Assembly: GCA_019120335.1 (NCBI GenBank)
Contig: DWVH01000007.1
Coordinates: 55,223-119,222, forward strand
Length of the DNA: 64,000 nt
Direction: 5' to 3'
Source: Candidatus Enterococcus stercoripullorum
GTDB lineage: Bacteria; Bacillota; Bacilli; Lactobacillales; Enterococcaceae
Within the stretch, counting starts at the first letter, position 1, and each line of letters starts with the position of its first letter. This document shows, piece after piece, positions 45,402-54,435 of this stretch. The notes under the pieces are model-generated. The model had not been told where the DNA came from. It searched no databases and saw only the letters and a list, made by a program, of their open reading frames with translations. The translations under genes and the position numbers were made by a program.

Positions 45402-46904
45402 TTAATAACTGTCCCAAAAACGCTCAAGCAAACGATAATAGTGTACATCTTTTCGGTCATCCACAAAGGGTAATTTTTCAGAAGGCTCTGATTTAAAGCC
45501 GTTTTTACGTAAAAATTCAAGTCTCGTTTCATCATCCTTCAAAGTATCTATCCAAACCTTTTTAGCATCTAATCGATAAAAAGCATAACCCAGCATTTTC
45601 TCAAAGATTTCTTCAGTGTAACTTCGGGCAATCTCTTTATTTTCAAAATAATAATGCAGACGGTATTCTTTATTTTTCGTTTTCATCAAGGGTTCAAAAT
45701 GCACAAAACCAATCGTATTGAGAACAATGGCTGTAAACTCGCGATTTTTCATATAATGAGTGATTTTATTTTCATCAAAATCTAACGGTGCTTCAACTAA
45801 AGGAAATTGGCGCTGATCGTCTTCATTTTGATATTTGAACTGGCTATCTCTCACACGAATTGCGAATATATTTTGGTCAAGCAGTTTGGTTTGAATCAAA
45901 TTTAATGCTTCCCACTGATTGCTTGGGCATTGAAATGGCACTGCTTGTTGAAAGTATTCACTCTTAGATAGTCGCAATAAATCTTCAATATCACCTTCGT
46001 GCCACAGACTGGCTTCTAATTCATGTAGCGAAGTATGTACATAAATCCCTCGTGAACCGGAAATCCCTCTTCTTTGCTTGATGGCTTGTTTCACAATGGC
46101 TAATTCCTGATTGATTTCCTCCTCCAGACTTTCATCGATTCCGGCTGTATGTTGACCTAACTCGAAATATATTTGCTCAGCCTTGTGCAACAATCTAATA
46201 TTATCCAAAAATCTTTCCTCAGCCTCTGCCACCATCCGCTTATACTGAGAAAGGCGAATCATCGCACGCACCTTTGCTTCACTATCCTCTATTTGCTTTT
46301 GGACTTCTTGATAAAGTTTATTAGCCAAAAATAAATCTTGTTCTACTCCTTCGCCATACCAATAGAGTTCGGCTAATTGATATTTTGCTTCCGAATCACC
46401 TAACATACTCGCCTTTAACAAAAATGGATAAGCCTTTTTTAAGCGATGTTGTCGATAGTATAGGATACCTAAACGCGCCATCGCATTTGATAGTCCTTCT
46501 TTCGCCGCAACGGTGTAGTACTTGATGGCTTTTTTCTCATTCATATGTCGAAATCTCGGCAAATAGAATAAATCCCCGAGAAAATCCGCAGCTAACGAAT
46601 CTGAAAGCAAATAGAGCTGATCACGAAAAGCTTTTTCCATGAATATAAATATTTCTTTAGGACAATACTGATTTTCATCCGACCAGTACAAACGACGCGC
46701 TACCTCATAGGGATTGGAATAATACAAGGTGTCATTGTCGTGATCTAGTGCGTTTTGTAATATCTGATAGGTTTTGGGATAATCGTTTTCATTCACAAAG
46801 CAACGAAACAACCACTGATAGGCCAATTCATTATCCATCCGTTCTCGATATTTTAGCTTAGGCATGCGATTAATCTCTTCTGCAGTCATATCTTCAATAT
46901 ACAT
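45402..46904 (-). CDS. Sel1-repeat/GNAT-like fusion protein
   Basis: This 500-residue protein has TPR/Sel1-like repeats from about 100 to 200 (KKAIKYYTVAAKEGLSNAMA, LGILYYRQHRLKKA, ASMLGDSEAKYQLAELYWYG), a helical linker, and a C-terminal domain from about 340 with a GNAT-like plan (TAIVLNTIGFVHFEPLMK, YTEEIFEKMLGYAFYRL, LEFLRKNGFK). It may be an acetyltransferase with a protein-binding scaffold. Its promoter shares a 32-bp element with the GNAT gene at 43481. Confidence 0.7.
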   Translation of the reverse strand: MYIEDMTAEEINRMPKLKYRERMDNELAYQWLFRCFVNENDYPKTYQILQNALDHDNDTLYYSNPYEVARRLYWSDENQYCPKEIFIFMEKAFRDQLYLLSDSLAADFLGDLFYLPRFRHMNEKKAIKYYTVAAKEGLSNAMARLGILYYRQHRLKKAYPFLLKASMLGDSEAKYQLAELYWYGEGVEQDLFLANKLYQEVQKQIEDSEAKVRAMIRLSQYKRMVAEAEERFLDNIRLLHKAEQIYFELGQHTAGIDESLEEEINQELAIVKQAIKQRRGISGSRGIYVHTSLHELEASLWHEGDIEDLLRLSKSEYFQQAVPFQCPSNQWEALNLIQTKLLDQNIFAIRVRDSQFKYQNEDDQRQFPLVEAPLDFDENKITHYMKNREFTAIVLNTIGFVHFEPLMKTKNKEYRLHYYFENKEIARSYTEEIFEKMLGYAFYRLDAKKVWIDTLKDDETRLEFLRKNGFKSEPSEKLPFVDDRKDVHYYRLLERFWDSY

Positions 46905-46931
46905 TATGTTTACCTGATTTCCGTTTTTTCC

Positions 46932-46963
46932 TTTATTTTATCAAGTTTAAATCGGTTACACAA
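46932..46963 (-). promoter_or_regulatory. Promoter of the Sel1-GNAT gene (copy 2 of the repeated promoter)
   Basis: There is a -35 TTGTGT, a 17-bp spacer and a -10 TAAAAT. The sequence between is shared with 44073-44104 except for a few bases that weaken the palindrome to TGTAACCGATTTA. Confidence 0.6.
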
Positions 46964-47068
46964 TAATCAACCAAACAGAAATTTATTAAATGTAACTGAT
47001 TTTAGTTGCAAAATTCAGCTTTTATTAGAGACTAATGGGTCAGCCCCTTATGTTTTATCTTATAATTA

Positions 47069-47527
47069 TTACTCTGCTAACTCTTTTTCACGCATATCAA
47101 GATAAATATTGAGACATTGTAAAATCTGTCCTTGTTCATCCATAGCTACTTCACCAAAGTTTTCATGACTTTCTTCTTGTGTCCAACGGCATAGAAAAGC
47201 GTGACCCTCACCTTTTTCTACACAAAAATAAGCTAAATGATTAAATTCTGGAGTAAAAAAGATGTAAGAACAATAACATAATGGCACTTCTTCAGGTTCC
47301 GGATAGGTAATCTTCAATACAAATAGCGTATCATGTAATTTAATGACAGAAATTGGAACATCTTCTGGCGTATAAGGATTTTCGATTTCATTTTCAACAA
47401 ACATATCATTTAATATTTGATACAATAATTCTTTATTACTCAAAACTGCTTTAATAAAGCCATCCTGTTTTTGGTAAAACACGGAAGGAATTAGTTTATG
47501 TTCAAACGGATAAAGTATATCTTTCAT
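47069..47527 (-). CDS. Unknown protein (152 aa)
   Basis: A soluble, acidic protein with no recognised motif; it has a GGAG site and a normal codon pattern. Segments such as PLCYCSYIFFTPEFNHLAYF suggest a beta-rich core. The last residues (MREKELAE) are charged. Stand-alone gene. Confidence 0.6.
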   Translation of the reverse strand: MKDILYPFEHKLIPSVFYQKQDGFIKAVLSNKELLYQILNDMFVENEIENPYTPEDVPISVIKLHDTLFVLKITYPEPEEVPLCYCSYIFFTPEFNHLAYFCVEKGEGHAFLCRWTQEESHENFGEVAMDEQGQILQCLNIYLDMREKELAE

Positions 47528-47591
47528 TATTTTGCCACTCCTCTATACTATTTACTGTCCGACTGTCTTTGATATTAGTGAAAGTCTATCA

Positions 47592-48806
47592 TTAATTTGA
47601 AATAAGATAAATATTTTCATTATCAAAGCAAATTTCATCTGTATGATTATAAATCTGAATCATATCATTCATCTTCTGAATATAAAGAGTTGTATTTGGA
47701 TTACTCAACAACGCAAAATCTTTTACAGCTTTTCCTTCTAACTCTTTACCACCATCCGTTAATTTCTCACCTGCATCTTGCAAAAATTCGTCCACTTGTG
47801 CATCCTTCACGACAGGAATATTTCCAATCAGATTTCCCATGAACTTGCTTGCAATGCCAACACCTTTCATTACATTTGCTTCTACAGAGGTATTAGACAT
47901 ATTTTCTAAATATTTCGAACAATCTCCAAATAATTGACGATACTCAGCAGAAAGATTTTCAATTTTATTTTTTATCTCTTCAATATAATCTTCTTTAAAG
48001 TTACCACTTAGCATAATTTCTAATAATGAAGCTAAAGAAAAAATATAAAGAGACAAGCGATAATATCTGAATGTTTTCTTAAGTTTATTCAAAGTCGATT
48101 GAACCATCGATTGGGCAACTAATAGATTTTTTGAAGTTATCATCTCATCAAGTTGTTTTTTATAGAAATTTACATTTTTTCGAGCAGTTCTTTGAATATC
48201 CAACACCATTTTATGATTACCAGCAATAAAATGTTTATTATCCCAATTTGACTTGTATTTTTGAATAATATCAAGTAATTGTTCTACATCTGCTTCTATT
48301 TCTGACTCTTTTTCTGTTTCTAAAAAACTTAAAATTTGCTTACTTGTTTCAGAAATTGTTTTGATTTCTTTCTCAACAGAATATAGTGCTACAGCCATCA
48401 TCATCATTGCTGGATTTACTGAAGTTGCTGTTGTGAGCGTATTTGTAACTGATAAATCACTTACTGCTTGGAATTGAGCAAATCGTGATCCCCCTTCAGC
48501 AGTTTTCAAAGCACCCCAGAAATTACCATTTTTCGCTAACTTTAGTGAATCGCCAACTTGAGCATTTGCTAATCGATATATTCCGTCTGTTGGCAAACTC
48601 ATTGTCTGCGTAATTGTGCTAAACGTAGGTACCATCGATGCTATACTCGCTCCCATAACGGACAATTCACTTAATGGCATACTAATTGTATTTGTTTCAT
48701 TTATTTTTTCTTTAGATTCTGTTAATAATGACTCAGTTAAGCTAACTAAATCTTGTGAATCATTTACATTTTTTACTTGATTATTTAAATTAATGACATC
48801 TCCCAT
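47592..48806 (-). CDS. Unknown mostly helical protein (404 aa)
   Basis: The protein has a Ser/Thr-rich N-terminal region, a weakly hydrophobic segment near residue 135 (NPAMMMMAVALYSVEKE), then long amphipathic helices, one strongly hydrophobic stretch (LYIFSLASLLEIML near 255), and a Gly-rich part (VMKGVGIASKFMGNLIGNIP near 315). The shape resembles pore-forming or membrane-remodelling helical proteins, but no family is recognised. The ATG at 48806 follows GGAGG by seven bases. Confidence 0.6.
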   Translation of the reverse strand: MGDVINLNNQVKNVNDSQDLVSLTESLLTESKEKINETNTISMPLSELSVMGASIASMVPTFSTITQTMSLPTDGIYRLANAQVGDSLKLAKNGNFWGALKTAEGGSRFAQFQAVSDLSVTNTLTTATSVNPAMMMMAVALYSVEKEIKTISETSKQILSFLETEKESEIEADVEQLLDIIQKYKSNWDNKHFIAGNHKMVLDIQRTARKNVNFYKKQLDEMITSKNLLVAQSMVQSTLNKLKKTFRYYRLSLYIFSLASLLEIMLSGNFKEDYIEEIKNKIENLSAEYRQLFGDCSKYLENMSNTSVEANVMKGVGIASKFMGNLIGNIPVVKDAQVDEFLQDAGEKLTDGGKELEGKAVKDFALLSNPNTTLYIQKMNDMIQIYNHTDEICFDNENIYLISN

Positions 48807-48823
48807 CACATTTCCTCCCGATA

Positions 48824-49279
48824 TTATTTATTCTCTACCTGCCATTTGCCATCGATTTTTTGATGAAAATTTTCGGATAGATTTGGATTTTCAAAGATTG
48901 GAATCATTGTATCAAAACCATGTGCTAATGTTTGCTTTTCTAATTCATCACGATCTAGCCAGTAAACCTCGCCTTCATTTGAAGATTGGAGCTCACCAGA
49001 AAAATCATCACTACGATATAAAAAGACCAAATACCTAGTTTGTTTATCAGCCATATAGAATTGCTTCACACCACAAAGCATGACACTATGCAAGGTCAAT
49101 CCAGTTTCTTCTTTGATTTCGCGGATAACTGAATCGACCAAACTTTCCGCTTCCTCAACATGACCACCAGGAAACACGATGCCTGGCCAATTCGGATTCA
49201 AACGATTTTGCACCAAGACTTGATTGCCTTTTTGAATCATACACATATTCGTTAATGTACATTTTTCTACTCTACTCAT
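48824..49279 (-). CDS. Nudix hydrolase (8-oxo-dGTP-type)
   Basis: This 151-residue protein has the Nudix box GGHVEEAESLVDSVIREIKEETG split over residues 39-61, with the preceding PNWPGIVFPGGH typical of MutT/YjhB-like members. Its start overlaps the end of the small 70-aa gene (ATG at 49279, that gene's stop at 49272), so the two are coupled. Confidence 0.85.
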   Translation of the reverse strand: MSRVEKCTLTNMCMIQKGNQVLVQNRLNPNWPGIVFPGGHVEEAESLVDSVIREIKEETGLTLHSVMLCGVKQFYMADKQTRYLVFLYRSDDFSGELQSSNEGEVYWLDRDELEKQTLAHGFDTMIPIFENPNLSENFHQKIDGKWQVENK

Positions 49280-49484
49280 GCATCGTTTCACCTGCCATTT
49301 CTCTTTCAATTAATTCATTCGCAATAGTAAAAGCTTGGATGCGGCGTTTGGCCAAAGTAATTTGCGATTGATAGCGTTTGGGATTTTCCTTTTGTTCAAA
49401 GGTTTTGACTACTTCTCCTAATTTATGTAAGGTAGAATCAATTTGACGTTTTGCTTCTTTTAATTCTTCCATTGAATAATCCAT
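49272..49484 (-). CDS. Small conserved helical protein (70 aa)
   Basis: MDYSMEELKEAKRQIDSTLH and the following KLGEVVKTFEQKENPKRYQ form a helical, charged protein of a type often found beside such Nudix genes in lactic acid bacteria. The ATG at 49484 follows GAGGAGGAG, which is encoded by the end of the upstream gene. No function is known. Confidence 0.7.
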   Translation of the reverse strand: MDYSMEELKEAKRQIDSTLHKLGEVVKTFEQKENPKRYQSQITLAKRRIQAFTIANELIEREMAGETMHE

Positions 49485-49485
49485 G

Positions 49486-50112
49486 TTACTCCTCCTCAAT
49501 CCAGAAACTGTGAAAACCATAATTAAAAATTTTCGCATGTTTAGGTACTTGGCGGATGGCATTATATACATTGACAAAATCGCCAACAGCACTCAACGCC
49601 ATCGTAAAGCTCATCAACGCCCAACATACTGATACTTCGATACTAAGATACGGAGCGACAACATACCAAATCAGAAATGGAAGGATACCTAAAACAAGTG
49701 CTGGCGCCAGTGACATCAAGATAAAGCGTAACTTACTGACCTTTTCCTCACAATAAACAAACATCGCCCCTTGATCAAGATAACTCCAAATTTCTTTTCT
49801 CGCCTGAATTGGAAAACATAATGCGTGAATGACTTCGTGAATCATCATTAACGGGTACGTCAGAAAAAAATACACGATTCCTACCGTCAACCAATGAAAA
49901 TTCCAAACCCACTGGTAATCTATAGAAAAAACACGGTAAATTCCTGCAGCAAACATAACAATAAATAATGGAAGGCCAATGAGTAAACCTTGCAGAAAGA
50001 TTTTATTCAGATTGTCACTTTCTCTAAATTGCGTGGCTTGATAAGGATAGGGCTGATTTTTAGTTAATTGTGATTCATCTTTATACTTTCCCATATAATG
50101 TATTTGAAACAT
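49486..50112 (-). CDS. DUF3267-type membrane metalloprotease-like protein
   Basis: This 208-residue protein has four or five membrane helices and a zinc-like motif HEVIHALCF between helices 2 and 3, as in DUF3267 proteins, which look like site-2-type membrane metallopeptidases. The ATG at 50112 follows GAGGTGAGG. It is the first gene of a three-gene unit with the 70-aa protein and the Nudix hydrolase. Confidence 0.8.
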   Translation of the reverse strand: MFQIHYMGKYKDESQLTKNQPYPYQATQFRESDNLNKIFLQGLLIGLPLFIVMFAAGIYRVFSIDYQWVWNFHWLTVGIVYFFLTYPLMMIHEVIHALCFPIQARKEIWSYLDQGAMFVYCEEKVSKLRFILMSLAPALVLGILPFLIWYVVAPYLSIEVSVCWALMSFTMALSAVGDFVNVYNAIRQVPKHAKIFNYGFHSFWIEEE

Positions 50113-50170
50113 GACCTCACCTCGTAATCTAATCATACTATGAAGTTCGTCATTTTACTAGCCATAGAAA

Positions 50171-50198
50171 AACAAAAAAGCTGCCCTATAGACAACTT
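50171..50198 (-). terminator. Terminator of the split arginase-like gene
   Basis: An 8-bp stem with two G-T pairs (arms 50191-50198 and 50178-50185) and six Ts on the minus strand. Confidence 0.65.
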
Positions 50199-50208
50199 TT
50201 CGCATCAA

Positions 50209-50638
50209 TTATGAAACCTTTAGATAAGGCTGAATCGTTTGGGCTATTTTTTCATCAGATTGACGATTGATTTGTTCCGCTTTTAATTGTTCAGCAAGAG
50301 AAGGGCATTCTTCAGGCATCCCACAAATATCGGCTCCAATTAAACGTTGATGACTGAGGACCTGACGAAGACTTTGCTTCAAGGTAGATATATCTAGCTG
50401 CCCTTGATTCCATTTCGTCACTGCATCCTTTTTTGTTAAAATATCCTTATCCACGGACAAATACAGTGGTAAATCTGACTGATAATAGGCAAGTTTGGCC
50501 ATTGCTTTGTGACTCATAAAATCTTCTTCGGTAATGGCTTTTATTTTTTTGCTATGAAAGTCTACTTGTTGAAACGCTTTTTGACTCGGACCAGCAACAA
50601 TGACTTGATGGAGCTGCGCATTTTCCTCAATACAATTT
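50209..50638 (-). pseudogene. Arginase/agmatinase-like protein, C-terminal part
   Basis: This is the 3' half of a gene cut by the IS607-type element. Reading through the junction from the N-terminal part restores an open frame (WVV-R-NCIEENAQLHQVIVAGPSQ and so on). The half carries the second metal motif of the ureohydrolase family (LYLSVDKDIL) and ends at a terminator. Confidence 0.8.
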
Positions 50639-50643
50639 CTGAC

Positions 50644-50894
50644 CGTAACTCTAAATTAAAACATTTGAAACCTAGAGATTATTTTTAGATTTTTTCAAAT
50701 CAAGGTCATACGGTTAACCTATTCCGTTTAAACAAATAACTATTTCAACGTCTTTTATTTCATTTTTTAAACAAAAGCTTAGCCATACAATCTTTATTTG
50801 CTTAAATTTCTAAAATTACGACCATACAGGGATAAACACAACTCTCTTGGGTTGTTATCTATTTGCCATGGAAGAATTTTTTTATATTAATGCT
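50644..50894 (-). ncRNA. Possible right-end (omega) RNA region of the IS607 TnpB
   Basis: These 250 bp between the TnpB stop and the element's right end are non-coding. In TnpB systems the guide RNA is made from this end, with its scaffold upstream of the element boundary and the guide in the flanking DNA. I infer the RNA from position alone; I have not folded it. Confidence 0.35.
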
Positions 50895-52238
50895 TTAACT
50901 AACTTTCGTTTCTTTAAAACCTTGACCACGCCTTGCAATCACGTAAGCTGCACCGGTATGTACGTTTAATTTCATCAAAGGGCAATATTTATGTTCTGCA
51001 ATCCAACTTGTCCACGCAGGATTGACTTTTCGCAACCAAACATAATTTCTAAAAGTGATTTCTTCTAAAATATGTGTAAATGTTTTATACGCAAACGAAT
51101 GAATCATTTCATTATATTGTTTGCCTGCTTTACTTTCTGTTTTTGATTTTGTTTTTTTGAAATTTAAATTTTCAATGACTAAATCTTTTCCAGATTTTAA
51201 ACATTGCTTAACTAATTCGTTTGCTAGCTGTCTAAAATCATTAACTGTTTTATTTCCTTGTTTAAAGCGATATATACGTTTATCCGTAGAAAGCATATTA
51301 CCATAAGCATCAGTTTCTGTAATAGTAATAAAACCTTTATTAAAATCAACACCTACGGTACCGTAACTATTTCTAGTTAAAAATGCTGACTTTTCTACAT
51401 GTATTTCAAATGTACAAATAAGATAATAGCGACCTTTTTTCTTTTGAATTTTAAATGATAACGGACTATAACCTTCTTTTAAAATTTGAATCAATTCATT
51501 TTTATGATGATTAAAATATACACGTCCATAGGCGTAGTTTTTCTTATCTTTATAACCACCTAAATCTTTACGTAATCGAATATCGAATTGATTATTATTT
51601 GGATTATAAAACATTTGGAGCATTTGATTTTGACAAGATTCACTTTTACAACCTACAAAACTCATTTGACTATCTCGTTGGTTACGAAAGGAAACGAGAT
51701 TTCGTTTTAGTAGGTGTTTCGTTCCAAAACAAATTTTAAAATCACCAGATGTCATTTCATAAAGCAATTGCTTTTTACGTTCGGTTAAACGGTGTAACTT
51801 CTTTTTCTTAGCGACTAACTTTGAACGCAAATTACGATGTTTCTTTAGATCAACTGTTGCCCCTAAAGCCATATTTTGCATATTCTGTTTGATAATCAAC
51901 GTTAGTTTTGGAATAATATCTATTTGTAATTTTTCAATTTTACCATTTACTTGTTTTAATTCATATTCTTTCAATTCCTTGATTGCATTATAATTACCTA
52001 TCGCATCAGAAATAATCGAGTTTGCAGTACGTTTTAAAATAATATATTTTTCCTGAAGATAAGTGTTAAACTGATGTTTTTTAAAATCAGGATCTCGTTT
52101 ATAAACATGAAAGGCTTCACGTTTGATATGATTGTATAAAACAACACCTTCTTCAAAATAATCAATAATCTCTTGATTATTCTTTTTATGAAGTTGCGTT
52201 TTAACTGTATACTTTCTTTTATATGTCATTGAACTCAC
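50895..52238 (-). CDS. tnpB: TnpB-like RNA-guided nuclease of IS607-type element
   Basis: This 447-residue protein has a helical N-terminus and a RuvC-like core: GTVGVDFNKGFITITETDA (first aspartate, near 297), SGKDLVIENLNFKK (glutamate, near 355) and NVHTGAAYVIARRGQGF at the end. The zinc-finger CxxC pairs of classical TnpB are absent, as in some Firmicute IS607 forms. The third carboxylate is not obvious at the usual place. GTG at 52238 or ATG at 52229 could be the start. Confidence 0.82.
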   Translation of the reverse strand: MSSMTYKRKYTVKTQLHKKNNQEIIDYFEEGVVLYNHIKREAFHVYKRDPDFKKHQFNTYLQEKYIILKRTANSIISDAIGNYNAIKELKEYELKQVNGKIEKLQIDIIPKLTLIIKQNMQNMALGATVDLKKHRNLRSKLVAKKKKLHRLTERKKQLLYEMTSGDFKICFGTKHLLKRNLVSFRNQRDSQMSFVGCKSESCQNQMLQMFYNPNNNQFDIRLRKDLGGYKDKKNYAYGRVYFNHHKNELIQILKEGYSPLSFKIQKKKGRYYLICTFEIHVEKSAFLTRNSYGTVGVDFNKGFITITETDAYGNMLSTDKRIYRFKQGNKTVNDFRQLANELVKQCLKSGKDLVIENLNFKKTKSKTESKAGKQYNEMIHSFAYKTFTHILEEITFRNYVWLRKVNPAWTSWIAEHKYCPLMKLNVHTGAAYVIARRGQGFKETKVS

Positions 52239-52336
52239 GCCATTTCAAAAATATCTTCTAATGTCAATTTATCAGGCAACGAAGCCATTTCACTTAACAT
52301 TTTTAAAAGCTTTAAATCAATTTCTTTATTTGCCAT
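52235..52336 (-). CDS. 33-aa ORF between TnpA and TnpB
   Basis: MANKEIDLKLLKMLSEMASL and the residues following it end in FEMA. The ORF overlaps the stop of tnpA and the start of tnpB and has an AAAAGG site. It is helical, with a Leu-rich pattern. Its size and place suggest a small element-encoded regulator, but this is unproven. Confidence 0.45.
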   Translation of the reverse strand: MANKEIDLKLLKMLSEMASLPDKLTLEDIFEMA

Positions 52337-52973
52337 GATTTTTAACCTTTTTATTTTTATGTGCACGTAAACCGTAAAGTTTTCCTGAAAAAGAAGCGAT
52401 TAAAGGCATTAAATCATTTGTTAATTCTTCTTCAATAGATACTGATTTTTCTTTTTGGTTTACAACTACAATTTCAACATGATGATATTTACAAATAGTT
52501 TCAATGTAATGATAACCAAACCTTGTTAAGCGGTCTTTATAAGTAATAAATACACGATTCACTTCATCGTTTAAAATAATTTGTAACAATTGATTGAATT
52601 TCTTTCGATTATCATTTAAACCGCTGCCAACTTCGGATAAAACAAGAATATTTTTTAAATTCGAGTAAGAATTTAAAAAATGTAAAACTTGTCTATCTAA
52701 ATCACCAATTTGTATTTAATCACGACTTGAAACACGAGCGTAAACAATATCTCGTTTGTTATCTTGAGAATCACCAATCAAAACACCTTTTTTATTTAAA
52801 AAAGGGATTAATGTTTCTTTTGTCATATAACGCCTATCCGTATCAGGAGTACGGCCAAAGAAATGTTCTTTGTCATCCCAATCACGTAAAGTTTTAGTTG
52901 TAACACCTAACATAGAAGCGATTTCTTTAGGTTTATATATTTCAGCTGTTAATTGTGAGTATTTAACCATCAA
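52326..52973 (-). pseudogene. tnpA: IS607-type serine recombinase TnpA with a nonsense codon
   Basis: The N-terminus has a MerR-like HTH (IYKPKEIASMLGVTTKTLRDW), followed by the recombinase start IVYARVSSRD, where the catalytic serine lies. The next codon is TAA (52716-52718), where CAA (Gln) is expected; the frame then continues (IQIGDLDRQVLHFL) to 52326. One base change thus inactivates a 215-residue protein. Confidence 0.85.
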
Positions 52974-53090
52974 TAAAACCTTCTTTGCCTTTATTCTAAA
53001 TAAATTTTAACAAAAAAAGTTTTCCAACAACGCCTAAAATCAAAAATATTTAAAACTTTTTTATCAAATACTTTCAAAAATCAGTGACAG

Positions 53091-53404
53091 CTGACAACCC
53101 AATCGCCACAAGTTAACATCTCGCCAAAGACCGCATCTTTCATATCGGTATGATGATCAAATAAGACCAAATCAAACGGCCCAGGTATCTGGTCGCACAT
53201 TAATTTCGTAATATAATGATAATCGCCAGAACCCAAGAAATGTACGCCGCTAATTCCATGATGTGCAATCAATTGGTTTAATTTTTCCTGAGCTTCATCC
53301 GAACAAATTAAACGACTCCCCAAAACTTGACTACAATTGAAATGAGTAAAATTTGGATAATCCTCATAGTCTCCATTAAAATCCAATATATAATTTTCAC
53401 TCAT
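53091..53404 (-). pseudogene. Arginase/agmatinase-like protein, N-terminal part
   Basis: The first about 105 residues (MSENYILDFNGDYEDYP, then GVHFLGSGDYHY and the metal motif LVLFDHHTDMKDAV) belong to the ureohydrolase superfamily. The frame runs into the IS607-type element and stops a few codons later (CH-stop). The remaining half lies at 50209-50638. Confidence 0.82.
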
Positions 53405-53464
53405 TGTATCGCCTTCTTATATAAGAGTACATCTATTATATCACTTTGAAAAAATCCGACAAGC

Positions 53465-54424
53465 TTACTCATTTTGCTTGCGGACAGCTTGGGCGAGTGC
53501 AGCAATCTCTGCAGGTCTTGTACGACAACAACCACCAACAATTTGTGCACCTAAATGAATCCAATGTAATGATTGCTCAACTAAAGAACCTTCCCCTTCA
53601 TGACTGTGGTGCCAAGTTTGGGTTGCACCATCATAGGTTTCACCAGAGTTGGGATAAGTAACCAGTGGCTTCGTCGTTAAGGTATGGATTTCTTGTAATA
53701 AGTCATCATAGAGTTGTGGTTGGGTACAGTTAAAACCAACTGCTAAAATTTGTGGACAATCCTCCACCAATGCAATCACGTCTTTTAATGAGGTGCCATC
53801 TGTGATCTTACGTGTTTCTTGAGCTGTGAAACTCATGTAAGCTTCAACTTGTGGGAATTCTTCGCTTAATAGTTCCGTCAACGCGTGGACTTCTAACGCA
53901 TTAGGAATTGTTTCTAATGCCAACATATCCACACCTTGCTCTAAAAAGAGTTGGATGCGCGGACGATGGAAATCCTTCAATTCTTGTAAGGTCACTTCCC
54001 CATATTGACCGTTATACTCTGAACCATCGGCTAAGTAAGCGGCATAAGGTCCTACATCTCCTGAGACTAACGGATAAATTGTTTGGGCCTTTTGTTCAGA
54101 TGACAAATTTTGCCAATAATTATCGCGAGCTTGATGAGCCAATTGGACGGTTAAGCGAATAATATTTGCTGCTTGTTCAAAATCAAGACCGGCTGCCATT
54201 AATCCTGGAATCGTCGCTTGATAAGTAGCAGTCGTTACAATATTGCAGCCACTTTCCAAATATATTTCATGAATATCTTGAATAATTTCAGGCTTTTCAA
54301 GTAAATATCTTGCTGACCATAACTTACCCGAAACATCATAACCCATATACTCCAACTCAGTGCCAAGCGGACCATGCAAAACTAATATTTGTTTTCGTGT
54401 TAATAATTTATTTAATCGCCCCAA
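53465..54424 (-). CDS. mmuM: Homocysteine S-methyltransferase
   Basis: This 319-residue enzyme transfers a methyl group from S-methylmethionine to homocysteine, giving two methionines. The zinc-binding cysteines are in VGFNCTQP (near 228) and VGGCCRTRPAEI (near 293), and the N-terminus HGPLGTELEYMG is typical. It lies 11 bp after the mmuP stop, so the two form an operon for S-methylmethionine use. Confidence 0.95.
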   Translation of the reverse strand: MGRLNKLLTRKQILVLHGPLGTELEYMGYDVSGKLWSARYLLEKPEIIQDIHEIYLESGCNIVTTATYQATIPGLMAAGLDFEQAANIIRLTVQLAHQARDNYWQNLSSEQKAQTIYPLVSGDVGPYAAYLADGSEYNGQYGEVTLQELKDFHRPRIQLFLEQGVDMLALETIPNALEVHALTELLSEEFPQVEAYMSFTAQETRKITDGTSLKDVIALVEDCPQILAVGFNCTQPQLYDDLLQEIHTLTTKPLVTYPNSGETYDGATQTWHHSHEGEGSLVEQSLHWIHLGAQIVGGCCRTRPAEIAALAQAVRKQNE

Positions 54425-54435
54425 CTAAATCACCT

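Larger units (their letters stand above)
50639..53090 (-). mobile_element. IS607-type element inserted in the arginase-like gene
   Basis: The element carries a serine-recombinase TnpA (broken by a nonsense codon), a 33-aa ORF and TnpB. CTGAC occurs at both junctions (50639-50643 and 53091-53095), so the exact ends are ambiguous within five bases; removing 2,452 bp rejoins the host reading frame. There are no terminal inverted repeats, as is usual for IS607. Confidence 0.85.
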
